64,000 nucleotides of DNA from Coliplasma sp045538555 (GCA_045538555.1 JAZSRP010000002.1:1-64000), one strand, 5' to 3'; counted from the stretch's first letter, positions 40,476 to 49,022 are shown. Made by a program: numbers and translations. Notes: generated from the letters alone by a model not told the origin.

Positions 40476-42701
40476 TTGATCATGAGATTCAAAAATATTT
40501 TTTCCGGCATTCTTGCCTTCATCATGCTGATGACTCTTGTGCCCGCGGCAGCTTTGACCGTATCTGCGGAAACAGTGTTTGTATCAGAGGATTTTGAGTC
40601 AGGAACGCTCCCTCAGGGCTGGACGTCAACGGGAGATAAAAACACTTTTTATTTTGCAGAAATATCCCAAAACGGCTCCTTTTCCTCCAACGGAAGCTTT
40701 TCTGCATTTTGCAACGGTTCTTCCGCCGACGAGGTCTCCTCACTGATCACCCCAAAGATCGACCTGTCAGATTTTGATACCGCTTCTCTCAGTTTTTATT
40801 ATATGAACCCCATTTGGGCAGGTGACTGCAACGTAATTAGCATCTCTTGGTCGGAATCTGCTGACGGAACATTTTTGGAACTGTGGAACTCAAACACCGC
40901 TTTTTCAAACTCTTGGACAGAAAAAACCGTATCCCTTGACGCATTGTGCGGAAAAAAGGTTTTTATCTCCTTCAACAGCACCAGCGGATACGGCTATTGC
41001 ACCGGATTTGACAACATCAGCATCACATCCGATACCACAAGGATTGACGAGGTCAACTCAAATTTTGAAAACCCCGTTATCGACGGTACTCCCTCATTCA
41101 AGACCTCCATTCCCGCTTCTTACCCCTACACCGCCACTATAAAATGGTGGCTGGGCGACGTGGAGCTGGGAAAGGATCACGTTTTTCTCCAAAACGTCAC
41201 CTACAAGCGTGAGGTATATTTTGTCCCCAAAAACGCTTTTTTTGATTATTCTACCATTGTTGACGGAAGAGGAGTTTTTACAGGAAAGGTAACCATCAAC
41301 GGAACCGAGACCACCTCGTGCTACGTTGTTACTGACAGCACCAGTCCTTTTTACGGTTCGCTTTGTGTATACGAATACCTTGTTCCCGTAGATTCCTACA
41401 TGGTGATCTTTGAGTCCAACGGACACGGAAACTCACCTTCTCCCGTCATGGGGCTTGCATTTGGAGACAAGATCAGCGAGCCCGCATCTCTCACTGCAAG
41501 CGGATGGCTTTTTGCCGGCTGGTACACCGACAGTGAGCTCACAAAGCCCTTTGATTTCAAAAACGACAGAGTCATGTCAAATATCACACTCTACGCCAAG
41601 TGGGTAAAAGGAAGCAGTGCAGACTGGTTTGCGCTCTCTCTTTACGGCGGCAAGAATCAAAACAAATGGATCGGTTTTGACGCAAACGATCCGTCAACCG
41701 TCACCGTTGCAGGCAGTGAAGAATCAGGTTATCTCACACATGCCGCATCCTATCACGAAGGATTTGTATACGGCTGCAACTCCGTAAACAACACCGTTTA
41801 CAAAGCAGAATTTGACGGAAAAACAATGGGCAAGTACGTGGTTCTCAACGCAAGCAATCAATACAAGCTCAACGATATGTCATATGACGAATCCCGCAAC
41901 ACCATGTATGCTGTGGGAGACAAGGATGAAAAAACCTTTTTGCTCACCGTAGATCTGGCAACAGGCGCTGTCTCACCCGTGGCAGAGATCGACAGATACA
42001 TATCCACTCTTGCCATCGATACGGACGGAAACGCCTATTGTATTTCCATCAATACCGACAAGCTGTATCGCATAGATCTTGCAAACGGTGCACGCACAGA
42101 GGTGGGCGATCTGGGCTACAACGCAAATTACACCCAGACCATGGAGTTTGATCCCAACTCGGGACTTCTCTACTGGGCATCCTGCGGTCCTACCGCTCCT
42201 TACTCACTCCGCGTGGTGGATATCTCCACTGCCATATCTTTTGTCATTGGAAATGTAGAATGCTCCACCGGTTTGGAGATGGCGGGTTTGTTTGCGTTTT
42301 ATGCAATGGCTGACTACACCGCTTACAATGACGCTGTCAAGCGCGCAGAGGCACTCAACAAAAACGGATACACCCCCGAGACTTGGGCTCTGCTGGAAGA
42401 AGCTCTTGCGGTTGACGTATCCGGGTTGAGAAAATCTGAGCAAAAAAGAGTCTCTGATGCCGCAAAAGCCATCATCAACGCTATTGACTCTCTTGAAACA
42501 ATTGCTATGCTGGGTGACGTGAACGGCGACAACTATATTGACTCCACAGACTATTTTATTGCAAAACGAATTGTTCTCGGAACATTCAAAAGCGACGATG
42601 ATCTTGTATCAAGAGGCGACATTGACAGGAACGGAAGCATAGACACATCAGATTATCTCAAAATAAAACGCCACGTTTTGGGCACATACGTTATTGAATA
42701 A
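40476..42701 (+). CDS. Secreted multidomain protein with C-terminal dockerin
   Basis: 741 residues. Signal peptide (about 1-31, ALTVSAE cleavage region). A choice-of-anchor/MAM-like beta domain opens with EDFESGTLPQGW. Next come an immunoglobulin-like region, an InlB B-repeat/Flg_new module (VIFESNGHG to NITLYAKW, about 310-382) and a beta-propeller-like stretch (about 390-605). A FIVAR-like helical segment (YNDAVKRAEALNKNGYTPE) leads to a type-I dockerin with two calcium loops (GDVNGDNYIDSTD and GDIDRNGSIDTSD). Dockerins plug into cohesins, so this is a candidate cellulosome-like or surface-complex component; no cohesin gene is in the window. TTG start at 40476, AAAGGA 8 nt upstream. No catalytic domain seen. 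Confidence 0.85.
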   Translation: MIMRFKNIFSGILAFIMLMTLVPAAALTVSAETVFVSEDFESGTLPQGWTSTGDKNTFYFAEISQNGSFSSNGSFSAFCNGSSADEVSSLITPKIDLSDFDTASLSFYYMNPIWAGDCNVISISWSESADGTFLELWNSNTAFSNSWTEKTVSLDALCGKKVFISFNSTSGYGYCTGFDNISITSDTTRIDEVNSNFENPVIDGTPSFKTSIPASYPYTATIKWWLGDVELGKDHVFLQNVTYKREVYFVPKNAFFDYSTIVDGRGVFTGKVTINGTETTSCYVVTDSTSPFYGSLCVYEYLVPVDSYMVIFESNGHGNSPSPVMGLAFGDKISEPASLTASGWLFAGWYTDSELTKPFDFKNDRVMSNITLYAKWVKGSSADWFALSLYGGKNQNKWIGFDANDPSTVTVAGSEESGYLTHAASYHEGFVYGCNSVNNTVYKAEFDGKTMGKYVVLNASNQYKLNDMSYDESRNTMYAVGDKDEKTFLLTVDLATGAVSPVAEIDRYISTLAIDTDGNAYCISINTDKLYRIDLANGARTEVGDLGYNANYTQTMEFDPNSGLLYWASCGPTAPYSLRVVDISTAISFVIGNVECSTGLEMAGLFAFYAMADYTAYNDAVKRAEALNKNGYTPETWALLEEALAVDVSGLRKSEQKRVSDAAKAIINAIDSLETIAMLGDVNGDNYIDSTDYFIAKRIVLGTFKSDDDLVSRGDIDRNGSIDTSDYLKIKRHVLGTYVIE

Positions 42702-42712
42702 TTGATTTTTTC

Positions 42713-42756
42713 GCAAAAAAAAGGAGAGCAAAAAGCTCTCCTTTCTTGTTTTTTGG
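42713..42756. terminator. Bidirectional terminator between the dockerin gene and hpf
   Basis: Perfect 9-bp stem AAGGAGAGC/GCTCTCCTT with an A-rich loop. T-runs lie downstream on the plus strand, and an eight-base A-run upstream gives a T-run on the minus strand. It serves the convergent genes on both sides. Confidence 0.85.
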
Positions 42757-42810
42757 TTTTTTTGTTCCTTGTTTTGTCGTTTTGTCAAGACCTCGCGGTC
42801 TCGTCAATAT

Positions 42811-43332
42811 TTATTCAGCGGGAATGATGATACCATAGTCATCCTCATCGCGCTTGTAAACCACATTGTAGCTGCCGTTCTCAGAGTTTTGGAACATGTA
42901 GAAATTGTGTTGCAGAAGGTTCATCTGAAGGATTGCCTCCTCAACGGACATAGGATGCATCTCAAATCTTTTTACCTTGCTGATGACGATGCTGTCCTCA
43001 GACTCTGCCAACTCGCTCTCTGCAAAAAACTCTTTGCGGATATGGATCTTTTTTTCAAGACGGGTGCGGTTCTTGCGTATCTGGCGTTCAATATTTGACA
43101 GTGCGGCATCAAGCGCACATTTGTAGTCCTTGTCGGACACCTCTGATCTGAAAATCGCACCGTTGCGGGATATGGTGATCTCGATCCGCTCACCAATCTT
43201 GTTGCTGGTGATAAACACACTTGCCTCTGTGTCAGGGGCAAAGAACTTGTCAAGCTTTTTCAGCTTTTTGTCCACCCATTCACGTACGTCGTCGGTAAGT
43301 GTGAATTTTTTGGTGATGATCCTTGTTTTCAT
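42811..43332 (-). CDS. hpf: Long-form ribosome hibernation promoting factor
   Basis: 173 residues. The N-terminal S30AE/YfiA domain (TLTDDVREWVDKKLKKLDKFF, then KDYKCALDAALSNIERQIRKNR) is joined by a linker to the C-terminal dimerisation domain (VISKVKRFEMHPMSVEEAILQM to DYGIIIPAE). Long HPF makes 100S ribosome dimers in stationary phase or sporulating cells. AAAGGAG before the ATG; own promoter. Confidence 0.96.
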   Translation of the reverse strand: MKTRIITKKFTLTDDVREWVDKKLKKLDKFFAPDTEASVFITSNKIGERIEITISRNGAIFRSEVSDKDYKCALDAALSNIERQIRKNRTRLEKKIHIRKEFFAESELAESEDSIVISKVKRFEMHPMSVEEAILQMNLLQHNFYMFQNSENGSYNVVYKRDEDDYGIIIPAE

Positions 43333-43376
43333 AACGCCATCTCCTTTATGTTATTGAGCTCTTCTGCTCTGTCTTT

Positions 43377-43405
43377 ATATTATCATATCCCGTTCTTTTT
43401 GTCAA
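43377..43405 (-). promoter_or_regulatory. Promoter of hpf
   Basis: Perfect -35 TTGACA (43405-43400), 17-nt spacer and -10 TAATAT (43382-43377). Confidence 0.8.
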
Positions 43406-43460
43406 CAGAATTTTATCACCCTAAAATTATTTTGTGCATGTTGCACATTTGTTTTTCTGC

Positions 43461-43484
43461 AAAAAAAATGAGCCCTCAGGCCCT
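43461..43484 (-). terminator. Weak terminator at the end of the yab cluster
   Basis: A short 5-bp stem (GGGCC with GGCTC, one G-U pair) and a TGAG loop are followed on the minus strand by eight T. The stem is weak, so termination may be partial, with some read-through towards hpf. Confidence 0.4.
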
Positions 43485-43496
43485 CTTTAACAACGG

Positions 43497-43862
43497 TTAT
43501 TTTATTTTATCGCGGCGTCTCCGGGTGCTTTTTTGCTGTTTTTGCAGGCACTGCTGGTGCTTGTTGCTGCTCTGCAAAAAAACAGACAGCATGGATTCAA
43601 AGCTCTTTTTTGGCTCTGTTCTGCTCCGGTTTTCACTGTCGCCTATCAATGAAAGACCCACTCTGTTTCCATCGACGGACACCACAGTGGCGGTGACTCT
43701 GTCTCCTTCTTTTACAAATTCATGCACATCTCTGACATAACGAGTGGAGAGTTTTGAGATATGGATCAGACCGGTTCCGCCGCTATCAAGCTCTACAAAC
43801 GCACCGTAATCAACAATTTTTGTTACGGTGCCGCTGACAACGTCACCTTTTTCAAATCCCAT
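43497..43862 (-). CDS. yabR: S1-domain RNA-binding protein (YabR-like)
   Basis: About 121 residues. One S1 domain (KGDVVSGTVTKIVDYGAFVE, LIHISKLSTRYVRDVHEFV, VGLSLIG) is followed by a low-complexity tail rich in Gln, Lys, Ser and Arg. It is the counterpart of YabR, which follows divIC in B. subtilis; function is poorly known. ATG 43862 is preferred over the preceding TTG, with GGGGGAG upstream. Last gene of the yab cluster. Confidence 0.87.
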   Translation of the reverse strand: MGFEKGDVVSGTVTKIVDYGAFVELDSGGTGLIHISKLSTRYVRDVHEFVKEGDRVTATVVSVDGNRVGLSLIGDSENRSRTEPKKSFESMLSVFLQSSNKHQQCLQKQQKSTRRRRDKIK

Positions 43863-43875
43863 CAAACTCCCCCGT

Positions 43876-44163
43876 TCAGCCCGCTATATCGTTGTAAAAT
43901 ATGATCTCGTTGGGTTTGCGGTAGCCCAATTTTTCACGGGCAACACGCTCAATATACTCCTCATCCATGGGGGCGGCAATACGAAGCTCCAGCTCGTCGA
44001 TGCTGTCGGACAGCGACTGTACCTGTGCCAGTCTGGCATCGCGGGCATCACGAAGGTCTTTCATCTGTACCTGAAGATTGATGACAGACACAAACAAAAA
44101 GATAAATATCAATATAAACGCCACTCGAATGATGAGGTTACTCTTGTGATTTTTGATTGCCAT
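43876..44163 (-). CDS. divIC: Septum formation initiator DivIC/FtsB
   Basis: 95 residues from ATG 44163. A short cytoplasmic part, one membrane helix (VAFILIFIFLFVSVINL) and a coiled coil (VQMKDLRDARDARLAQVQSL) lead to the conserved end EEYIERVAREKLGYRKPNE. DivIC joins FtsL and DivIB in the divisome. It overlaps the yabQ 3' end by 26 nt; GGAAG precedes the ATG. Confidence 0.93.
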   Translation of the reverse strand: MAIKNHKSNLIIRVAFILIFIFLFVSVINLQVQMKDLRDARDARLAQVQSLSDSIDELELRIAAPMDEEYIERVAREKLGYRKPNEIIFYNDIAG

Positions 44164-44611
44164 TATATACTTCCTTTTTATTATTTGGCTTGAGCCCGTA
44201 TCGTACAAATGATAGTGTATGACCGCAGTATCTTTTTGTATGGGCAAATGAGCAAGCGAGCCCGCACCATTTGACCGCTGCAGATTTGAATTTTGAAGTC
44301 GCAATTCCTATCATCCTGCGCACACGGACAAGAAAAGCAAAAAACAACCTGCCCGCTGTTTTTTTCCACAAAACAAATCCCGCCAGCGAGATCACAAAGG
44401 CGTACGCCCTCATTCTGCCATAAGACAGGTTGAAAAACAGCAACAGCATGGTGACTGTACAGACGCAGGAAAACAAAAGGTCCGAAACAAAAATCCGCAA
44501 TTTGCCGTTGCCGCGAAATGCACGAAAAACATCATTTACACTGCCCAAAAAGCCGCCGCACAACAACGACCAAAGAGCAAGCAAAAAGTGAAGGCGGTAA
44601 TCGGTCTGCAA
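44138..44611 (-). CDS. yabQ: Spore cortex biosynthesis protein YabQ
   Basis: 157 residues with the YabQ pattern: three to four N-terminal membrane segments (HFLLALWSLLCGGFLGSVNDV, LRIFVSDLLFSCVCTVTMLL) and a basic C-terminal tail. YabQ is a mother-cell protein needed for cortex formation in B. subtilis. Six nt after yabP, so in the same sigma-E-type transcript. Confidence 0.9.
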   Translation of the reverse strand: MQTDYRLHFLLALWSLLCGGFLGSVNDVFRAFRGNGKLRIFVSDLLFSCVCTVTMLLLFFNLSYGRMRAYAFVISLAGFVLWKKTAGRLFFAFLVRVRRMIGIATSKFKSAAVKWCGLACSFAHTKRYCGHTLSFVRYGLKPNNKKEVYNGNQKSQE

Positions 44612-44617
44612 TTTGCG

Positions 44618-44881
44618 TCAACCCCGCAGCCGACCAAAAAATCCTTTTTTTGACGGCGTTTCATCAAAATATACCATTGCTCCGATACTGCCGGTAATAG
44701 TGACCTCACCCTGCTCAAGGGACAGATTTTTGATAGAGAGGGACTGTCCGCTGACATTCAGCACACTGCCCTGCACAGAAAGAGAGATCATTGACTCATC
44801 AAAGCTGATGACCTCATCCACCGCTGTCACATTGAGAAACTCACGGGTGTTCATAGTAATACTGTGTATTTTTTCGCTCAT
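44618..44881 (-). CDS. yabP: Sporulation protein YabP
   Basis: 87 residues matching YabP: HSITMNTREFLNVTAVDEVISFDE and LNVSGQSLSIKNLSLEQGEVTITG, ending in a short basic tail. YabP acts with YabQ in the mother cell, and the fold resembles YqfC. GGGAGG before the ATG. A good sigma-E-like promoter lies 28 nt upstream of the gene, separating yabPQ expression from rqcP. Confidence 0.93.
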   Translation of the reverse strand: MSEKIHSITMNTREFLNVTAVDEVISFDESMISLSVQGSVLNVSGQSLSIKNLSLEQGEVTITGSIGAMVYFDETPSKKGFFGRLRG

Positions 44882-44908
44882 AGGTGACCTCCCTGTCCTG
44901 CATATTTC

Positions 44909-44937
44909 ATACTATGCGAGGCAGAGAGTTTTTATGC
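44909..44937 (-). promoter_or_regulatory. Sigma-E-type promoter of yabP-yabQ
   Basis: A -35-like GCATAAA (44937-44931; 5 of 7 to KMATATT), 14-nt spacer and -10-like CATAGTAT (44916-44909; fits CATANNNT). In B. subtilis yabP transcription depends on sigma-E, so position and sequence agree. Transcripts would start near 44902. Confidence 0.6.
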
Positions 44938-44944
44938 CACTCTG

Positions 44945-45187
44945 TCAGGAAATAACCTCGTACATTTCTGATGCCTCGGATTTTTTGACAGACTCGTTGA
45001 GGGACAGCACTCTAAAAACAGTGGTTCTGCTGCCGTATCTCACCTCAATGACATCGCCTATTTTTACGTCATAGGAGGGCTTGACGGTCTTGCCGTTGAC
45101 AGAGATCAAGCTGTCGGTGCACGCCTCGTTTGCGACTGTGCGGCGCTTGATGATGCGGGATACTTTCAGATATTTGTCAAGTCTCAT
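44945..45187 (-). CDS. rqcP: S4-domain protein RqcP (YabO)
   Basis: 80 residues from ATG 45187. An S4 RNA-binding domain (MRLDKYLKVSRIIKRRTVANEACTD starts it, split here as MRLDKYLKVSRIIKRR and TVANEACTD) runs to the family's GDVIEVRYGSRT. RqcP/Hsp15-like proteins work with RqcH to add Ala tails to stalled nascent chains on 50S subunits. GGAG precedes the start. It follows the hup terminator, so its transcription probably depends on read-through or on an unseen promoter. Confidence 0.9.
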   Translation of the reverse strand: MRLDKYLKVSRIIKRRTVANEACTDSLISVNGKTVKPSYDVKIGDVIEVRYGSRTTVFRVLSLNESVKKSEASEMYEVIS

Positions 45188-45202
45188 TGATACTCCGTTG
45201 TG

Positions 45203-45236
45203 AAAAAAGGTGGGAGCATTTGCGTACTCCCACCTC
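45203..45236 (-). terminator. Terminator after hup
   Basis: Perfect 8-bp GC-rich stem GGTGGGAG (45234-45227 on the minus strand) with CTCCCACC, a 10-nt loop and TTTTTT. Strong. Confidence 0.9.
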
Positions 45237-45248
45237 AAAAAGACGTTT

Positions 45249-45524
45249 TTATTTGTTGACTGCGTCCTTGAGATCCTTGCCTGCTGTGAAAGCGGGAACC
45301 TTGGATGCGGGGATGGTGATGGCTGCCTTGGTCTTGGGGTTGCGGCCAACTCTCTCAGCTCTCTCTTTTACCTTGAAAGAACCAAAACCTGCGATCTGAA
45401 CCTTGCCGCCGGTTGCCAGCTCGGTCTCGATTGCTTTGAACATTGCGTTTACTGCTGCCTCTGCCTCTTTTTTCTTGAGGTTGGCATTTGCTGCTACAAA
45501 TTCAACAAGTGTGGATTTGTTCAT
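45249..45524 (-). CDS. hup: DNA-binding protein HU
   Basis: 91 residues from ATG 45524: MNKSTLVEFVAANANLKKKE, GKVQIAGFGSFKVKERAER, GRNPKTKAAITIPASKVPAF. A standard bacterial HU dimer that bends and compacts DNA. ATG preceded by GAAAGGA; own promoter and terminator and highly biased codons, so probably abundant. It sits between mazG and yabO, as in several Firmicutes. Confidence 0.97.
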   Translation of the reverse strand: MNKSTLVEFVAANANLKKKEAEAAVNAMFKAIETELATGGKVQIAGFGSFKVKERAERVGRNPKTKAAITIPASKVPAFTAGKDLKDAVNK

Positions 45525-45565
45525 AGTATAATTCCTTTCAAACATATATTATATGTGTATGCCTA

Positions 45566-45594
45566 AGTATACCATTTATTTTGAGCTAAATCAA
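45566..45594 (-). promoter_or_regulatory. Promoter of hup
   Basis: A -35 TTGATT (45594-45589), 17-nt spacer and -10 TATACT (45571-45566). Confidence 0.75.
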
Positions 45595-45639
45595 GAGTTT
45601 TTTCCTTATTTTGACTATATTTTCTCTGTTTTTAAAAAA

Positions 45640-46458
45640 TTATTCATTATTTTTCTTTGAAATCTGCCAATATTCTTCTTTTTTCTCCCTTGGTGTATCA
45701 AAAACACTTTTTCCGTCTTTCAGACACAGCTCTTCAACCACAGCAAATCTGTTCACAAATTTTTGGTTTGCCTTGTACAGTGCCTGCTCAGAATCCACTC
45801 CGGCAAGACGAGCCGCGTTTACCACCGCCAGCAAAAGATCGCCAAACTCCTCCTCGATTGCTGCTGCGTCTCCGCTTTTGTATGCTTCCAGCGCTTCCTG
45901 CGCTTCCTCAAATACCTTTTCCATCGCCTCGGCGGAGTCATCAAAATCAAAGCCCACCTTTCTGCCCTTTGCGCCCAGCTTGTGAGCGCGCATCAGTGCG
46001 GGAAGAGCGTTGGAAACAGAGCGCATAGAATCGGTATCCGTGGTCTGATTTTTTGTTTTTCTTTTTATTGCATCCCAGTTGGCAAGTACCTTTTCGCTTG
46101 TATCTGCCTCCACGTGTCCAAAAACATGGGGATGGCGGACAATCAACTTTTTGCATACTTCGTCGCACACCTCGCCCATGCCGAACCCGCCGTTTGACTG
46201 TGATATCTCGGCGTGAAAGACTACCTGAAGCAAAACGTCTCCCAGCTCCTCACGCATGATCTCGCTGTCGTCCGTATCAATACCTTCGATGAGCTCATAT
46301 ACCTCCTCAATGAGGTCTTTTCGGATACTGTGGTGATCCTGCTCGCGGTCCCAAGGACAGCCGTCGGGTGCTCTGAGAAGCTTTATGATCAGGCAGAGGT
46401 CCTCAAATCCGTATTCTGTTTTTTTCAAAAGTTCCTGTTTTTTTGTTGCAGTATCCAT
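45640..46458 (-). CDS. mazG: Nucleoside triphosphate pyrophosphohydrolase MazG
   Basis: 272 residues, two tandem MazG all-alpha NTPase domains. The first has LRAPDGCPWDREQDHHS and EEVYELIEGID with EELGDVLLQVVFHA; the second has EEAQEALEAYKSG and EEEFGDLLLAVVN. The EExxE and ExxD metal-site patterns are visible in both. MazG hydrolyses aberrant and regulatory NTPs. It lacks the N-terminal tetrapyrrole methylase domain of B. subtilis YabN. 12 nt after the flippase gene. Confidence 0.94.
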   Translation of the reverse strand: MDTATKKQELLKKTEYGFEDLCLIIKLLRAPDGCPWDREQDHHSIRKDLIEEVYELIEGIDTDDSEIMREELGDVLLQVVFHAEISQSNGGFGMGEVCDEVCKKLIVRHPHVFGHVEADTSEKVLANWDAIKRKTKNQTTDTDSMRSVSNALPALMRAHKLGAKGRKVGFDFDDSAEAMEKVFEEAQEALEAYKSGDAAAIEEEFGDLLLAVVNAARLAGVDSEQALYKANQKFVNRFAVVEELCLKDGKSVFDTPREKKEEYWQISKKNNE

Positions 46459-46470
46459 ATTTCACCTTTT

Positions 46471-48144
46471 TTATCTGAGCCAGCCCTTTTTTTTCAAAAG
46501 GTCTGCCAAAAAATTTCCTTTTGGAAGAAGACGCACCTCATCCTCCTTGATACCTCTGAACACCAGCACCGAAACGGCGTACGATCCCACCAGCGCAATA
46601 CCCGATACTGCCAGCAGACAAAATGCCGCAAGACGTGTATCCACAGAGGTGCCCACAATGGTTTTCCAAATATATGCACAGCCGTTGTACACCCCGTATG
46701 TAACTGCACAGGTCACCAGACCGCACAGCAACGGACGGGCAAACATTCCCGCTATCTTGATGCGCACATTGCAGTATTTTCGCAGAAAAAAAATGTTGAG
46801 CGAAAGTGTGATGGCATAGCAAATAATGGAGGAAACGGGTGCTCCGTAAATGCCCATGGGACTGTAAATAAGCATAATCTCCGAGCCGATGAGCCCTACC
46901 AGACCGCATACCACGGACACAAACGGCAAATGTGCTTTTCCGTATGCATTGAGCAGCGAGTTTGTGGTAGAAACGGTAGAGATAAAGAAAACGGCAATTG
47001 CCAGTATCATCAGGCAGCTTGTAGCGGCATCGATGGGCAAAAGCTCTTTTCCGTTTGCCATGAGGATAGGGTCAGACCATTTTGCCGCCCCATACAAAAA
47101 CGAGATACAAGATCTGCCTGTGACAAACAAAAACGCAGCGCAGGGAATAGCGATTATGCCGCTGATACGGATCGCTTGCACCGTAAGAGAGGTGGCTTCC
47201 GAAACGTCTTTTTTTGCCAGCGCACCCGAAACCGCAGGGAGAATACTGGTGGCAATGGGAAACACCAAAGCGCCCGGCAAAAGATCGTATATAGGAACCG
47301 AAAGCCCCGTATATGCAGAAAAAAGCGTGTCTGCTGCCACATGGCTCTCACCCGAGGATTCAAGGCAGTTGACGATAACCAAAGTGTCAAGAAACTGTGA
47401 GAAATACAGTGCCGCCGCTGTGAGAGTGATGGGGACCGCCACAAGTATGATGGTTTTGGCCAGTTTTTTGTCGCTTTGGCAGGCGTTGTCGCTAAAATCA
47501 AGAGTGCGGTTTCCATATCGTGAGCGGTACAGCAGTATAAACACCATTGCAAACATGGAGCCCACCGAAACACCAAGTATGGCGCAGCCCGCCTGGACTG
47601 CGGGAGATGCCCCCTTGTCTGCCGCCACAAGCACGGCACAAAGGCCCACCGCCAGTTTAAAAAATGCTTCGATAAACTGACTGATGGCTGTTGGGTACAT
47701 ATTCCGCAAGCCCTGAAAATATCCGCGCACAGATGATGTGACACAGACAAAAAACAAAGCAGGGGCAATCACACGCATCGCCAGTGCGCTCTCCTCGTGC
47801 CCCGAGATTTTTGCAATAAACGGCGCAAAAACCATCAAAAGCACCATAAAAGCAAATCCAATCACGCCAAACAGATACGTAGCGATACGAGAAATCCTTT
47901 TTGCTTCTGTTCCTCTGCCTCGGCTGTTGCTGGCTGATACCAGGCGGCTGATTGCTACGGGAAGTCCGCTGGTGCTCAGCATAAACAGCATTGCGTATAT
48001 GGAATATGCGGCAGTAAAAATGCCAATACTTGTTCCCATAATATTTGTGAGAGGGATCTTGAACACCACGCCGATTATTTTGACGGCAAAATTTGCGGCG
48101 GTAAGTATCACTGCTTCTCTCACAAAGCTTTTATTATCACTCAT
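46471..48144 (-). CDS. MATE/MviN-type oligosaccharide flippase, SpoVB/YabM-like
   Basis: 557 residues with about 14 membrane helices. The opening FVREAVILTAANFAVKIIGVVFKIPLTNIMGT (in parts: REAVILTAANFAVKIIGVV and FKIPLTNIMGT) is the SpoVB/YtgP/MurJ-like pattern, with GLPVAISRLVSA and RGYFQGLRNMYPTAISQ after it. Members flip lipid-linked glycans; SpoVB is needed for cortex peptidoglycan, YtgP acts as a vegetative lipid II flippase. The yab-cluster position points to YabM and probably a role in cortex or envelope synthesis. It starts the yab operon, 18 nt after the uridine kinase gene. Confidence 0.88.
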   Translation of the reverse strand: MSDNKSFVREAVILTAANFAVKIIGVVFKIPLTNIMGTSIGIFTAAYSIYAMLFMLSTSGLPVAISRLVSASNSRGRGTEAKRISRIATYLFGVIGFAFMVLLMVFAPFIAKISGHEESALAMRVIAPALFFVCVTSSVRGYFQGLRNMYPTAISQFIEAFFKLAVGLCAVLVAADKGASPAVQAGCAILGVSVGSMFAMVFILLYRSRYGNRTLDFSDNACQSDKKLAKTIILVAVPITLTAAALYFSQFLDTLVIVNCLESSGESHVAADTLFSAYTGLSVPIYDLLPGALVFPIATSILPAVSGALAKKDVSEATSLTVQAIRISGIIAIPCAAFLFVTGRSCISFLYGAAKWSDPILMANGKELLPIDAATSCLMILAIAVFFISTVSTTNSLLNAYGKAHLPFVSVVCGLVGLIGSEIMLIYSPMGIYGAPVSSIICYAITLSLNIFFLRKYCNVRIKIAGMFARPLLCGLVTCAVTYGVYNGCAYIWKTIVGTSVDTRLAAFCLLAVSGIALVGSYAVSVLVFRGIKEDEVRLLPKGNFLADLLKKKGWLR

Positions 48145-48162
48145 TTTTTACCTTTTCTTGTT

Positions 48163-49008
48163 TTACATAAATTCCCTGAGAAGAGATTCCTCGGGCACCA
48201 TCTCATCGGGGATATGCTCTGTGGTTTCCAGCAGATCGGCAAGTGCAATGGCTTTTTTTCTGAATCGGCTGGTCTGATCCACGCAGTGAAGAAGCCGCAC
48301 CGCATCGTCGTCAAGAATACCGCGCTCATACGGAAAAAAGGTGTTGATGGAAATATCAGCGTATTTTTTGAAAGGATCAATAGAAGCATGTTCGCTCTGC
48401 TTCACGTTTTCCCACAGAGAAAAAGTACGCTCTGCATCTGCGTTGCGATGGCGGGAATCCCGCACCAATCTGCGCACAAAACGGCAGTCACTTCCGTCAA
48501 ATGCCTCTGCAAACAGAAAAACACGGTAGCAGGATCTCTCTGACAGGTTGTGATACAGCAACGGGTTGAGAGCGTGAAGTCCCTCTACCAGCACCACGTC
48601 ATCGTGGTCCGGAACAATGGTGCGGTGTGCGTCGGTACGGGCCTCCGTCACAAAATCAAACACAGGAATGGGAGTTTCTTTTCCCTCCACAATGCTTTTC
48701 ATACACTCACGTATCATATCTACACGCAGACTGTTGATGGACTCTATATCACGGGTGCCGTCGGGAAGAAACACCGCCTCGTTGTGATTGCGGTAAAAAT
48801 CGTCCAGGGATACGGAATGAGCTTTTCTTCCGCTGTCGTTTATGAGCTTCATCAGTTTTTTTGTGCTGGTGGTCTTGCCTGCACAGGATCCGCCTGCAAT
48901 GAGAACCAGCTTTATATCCAAATCTCTGCAAATGCGGTTTGCCACACCCTGCAGTGCTGCCTCATAATAGCTTTCATCATTTTTGATTCTTGCAAAAATG
49001 TCTGCCAA
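48163..49008 (-). CDS. Uridine kinase-like P-loop kinase
   Basis: 281 residues from TTG 49008. P-loop LIAGGSCAGKTTSTKKL near residue 35, SVSLDDFYRN (base/metal site), VFDFVTEAR, VVLVEGLHALNP and FVRRLVRDSRHRNADAE are all typical of the uridine kinase/phosphoribulokinase family, in the longer form found in Clostridia. It probably phosphorylates uridine or cytidine in salvage. I prefer TTG 49008 since AGAGGAGG lies 7 nt upstream; ATG 49026 would put that site in the coding region. 14 nt after hemZ. Confidence 0.85.
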   Translation of the reverse strand: MADIFARIKNDESYYEAALQGVANRICRDLDIKLVLIAGGSCAGKTTSTKKLMKLINDSGRKAHSVSLDDFYRNHNEAVFLPDGTRDIESINSLRVDMIRECMKSIVEGKETPIPVFDFVTEARTDAHRTIVPDHDDVVLVEGLHALNPLLYHNLSERSCYRVFLFAEAFDGSDCRFVRRLVRDSRHRNADAERTFSLWENVKQSEHASIDPFKKYADISINTFFPYERGILDDDAVRLLHCVDQTSRFRKKAIALADLLETTEHIPDEMVPEESLLREFM

Positions 49009-49022
49009 AATTATTCCTCCTC

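Noticed and set aside
46213..47400. 395-codon plus-strand frame opposite mazG and the SpoVB-like flippase gene
   Set aside because: Rich in His, Cys and Arg with no domain; both genes on the minus strand are unambiguous.
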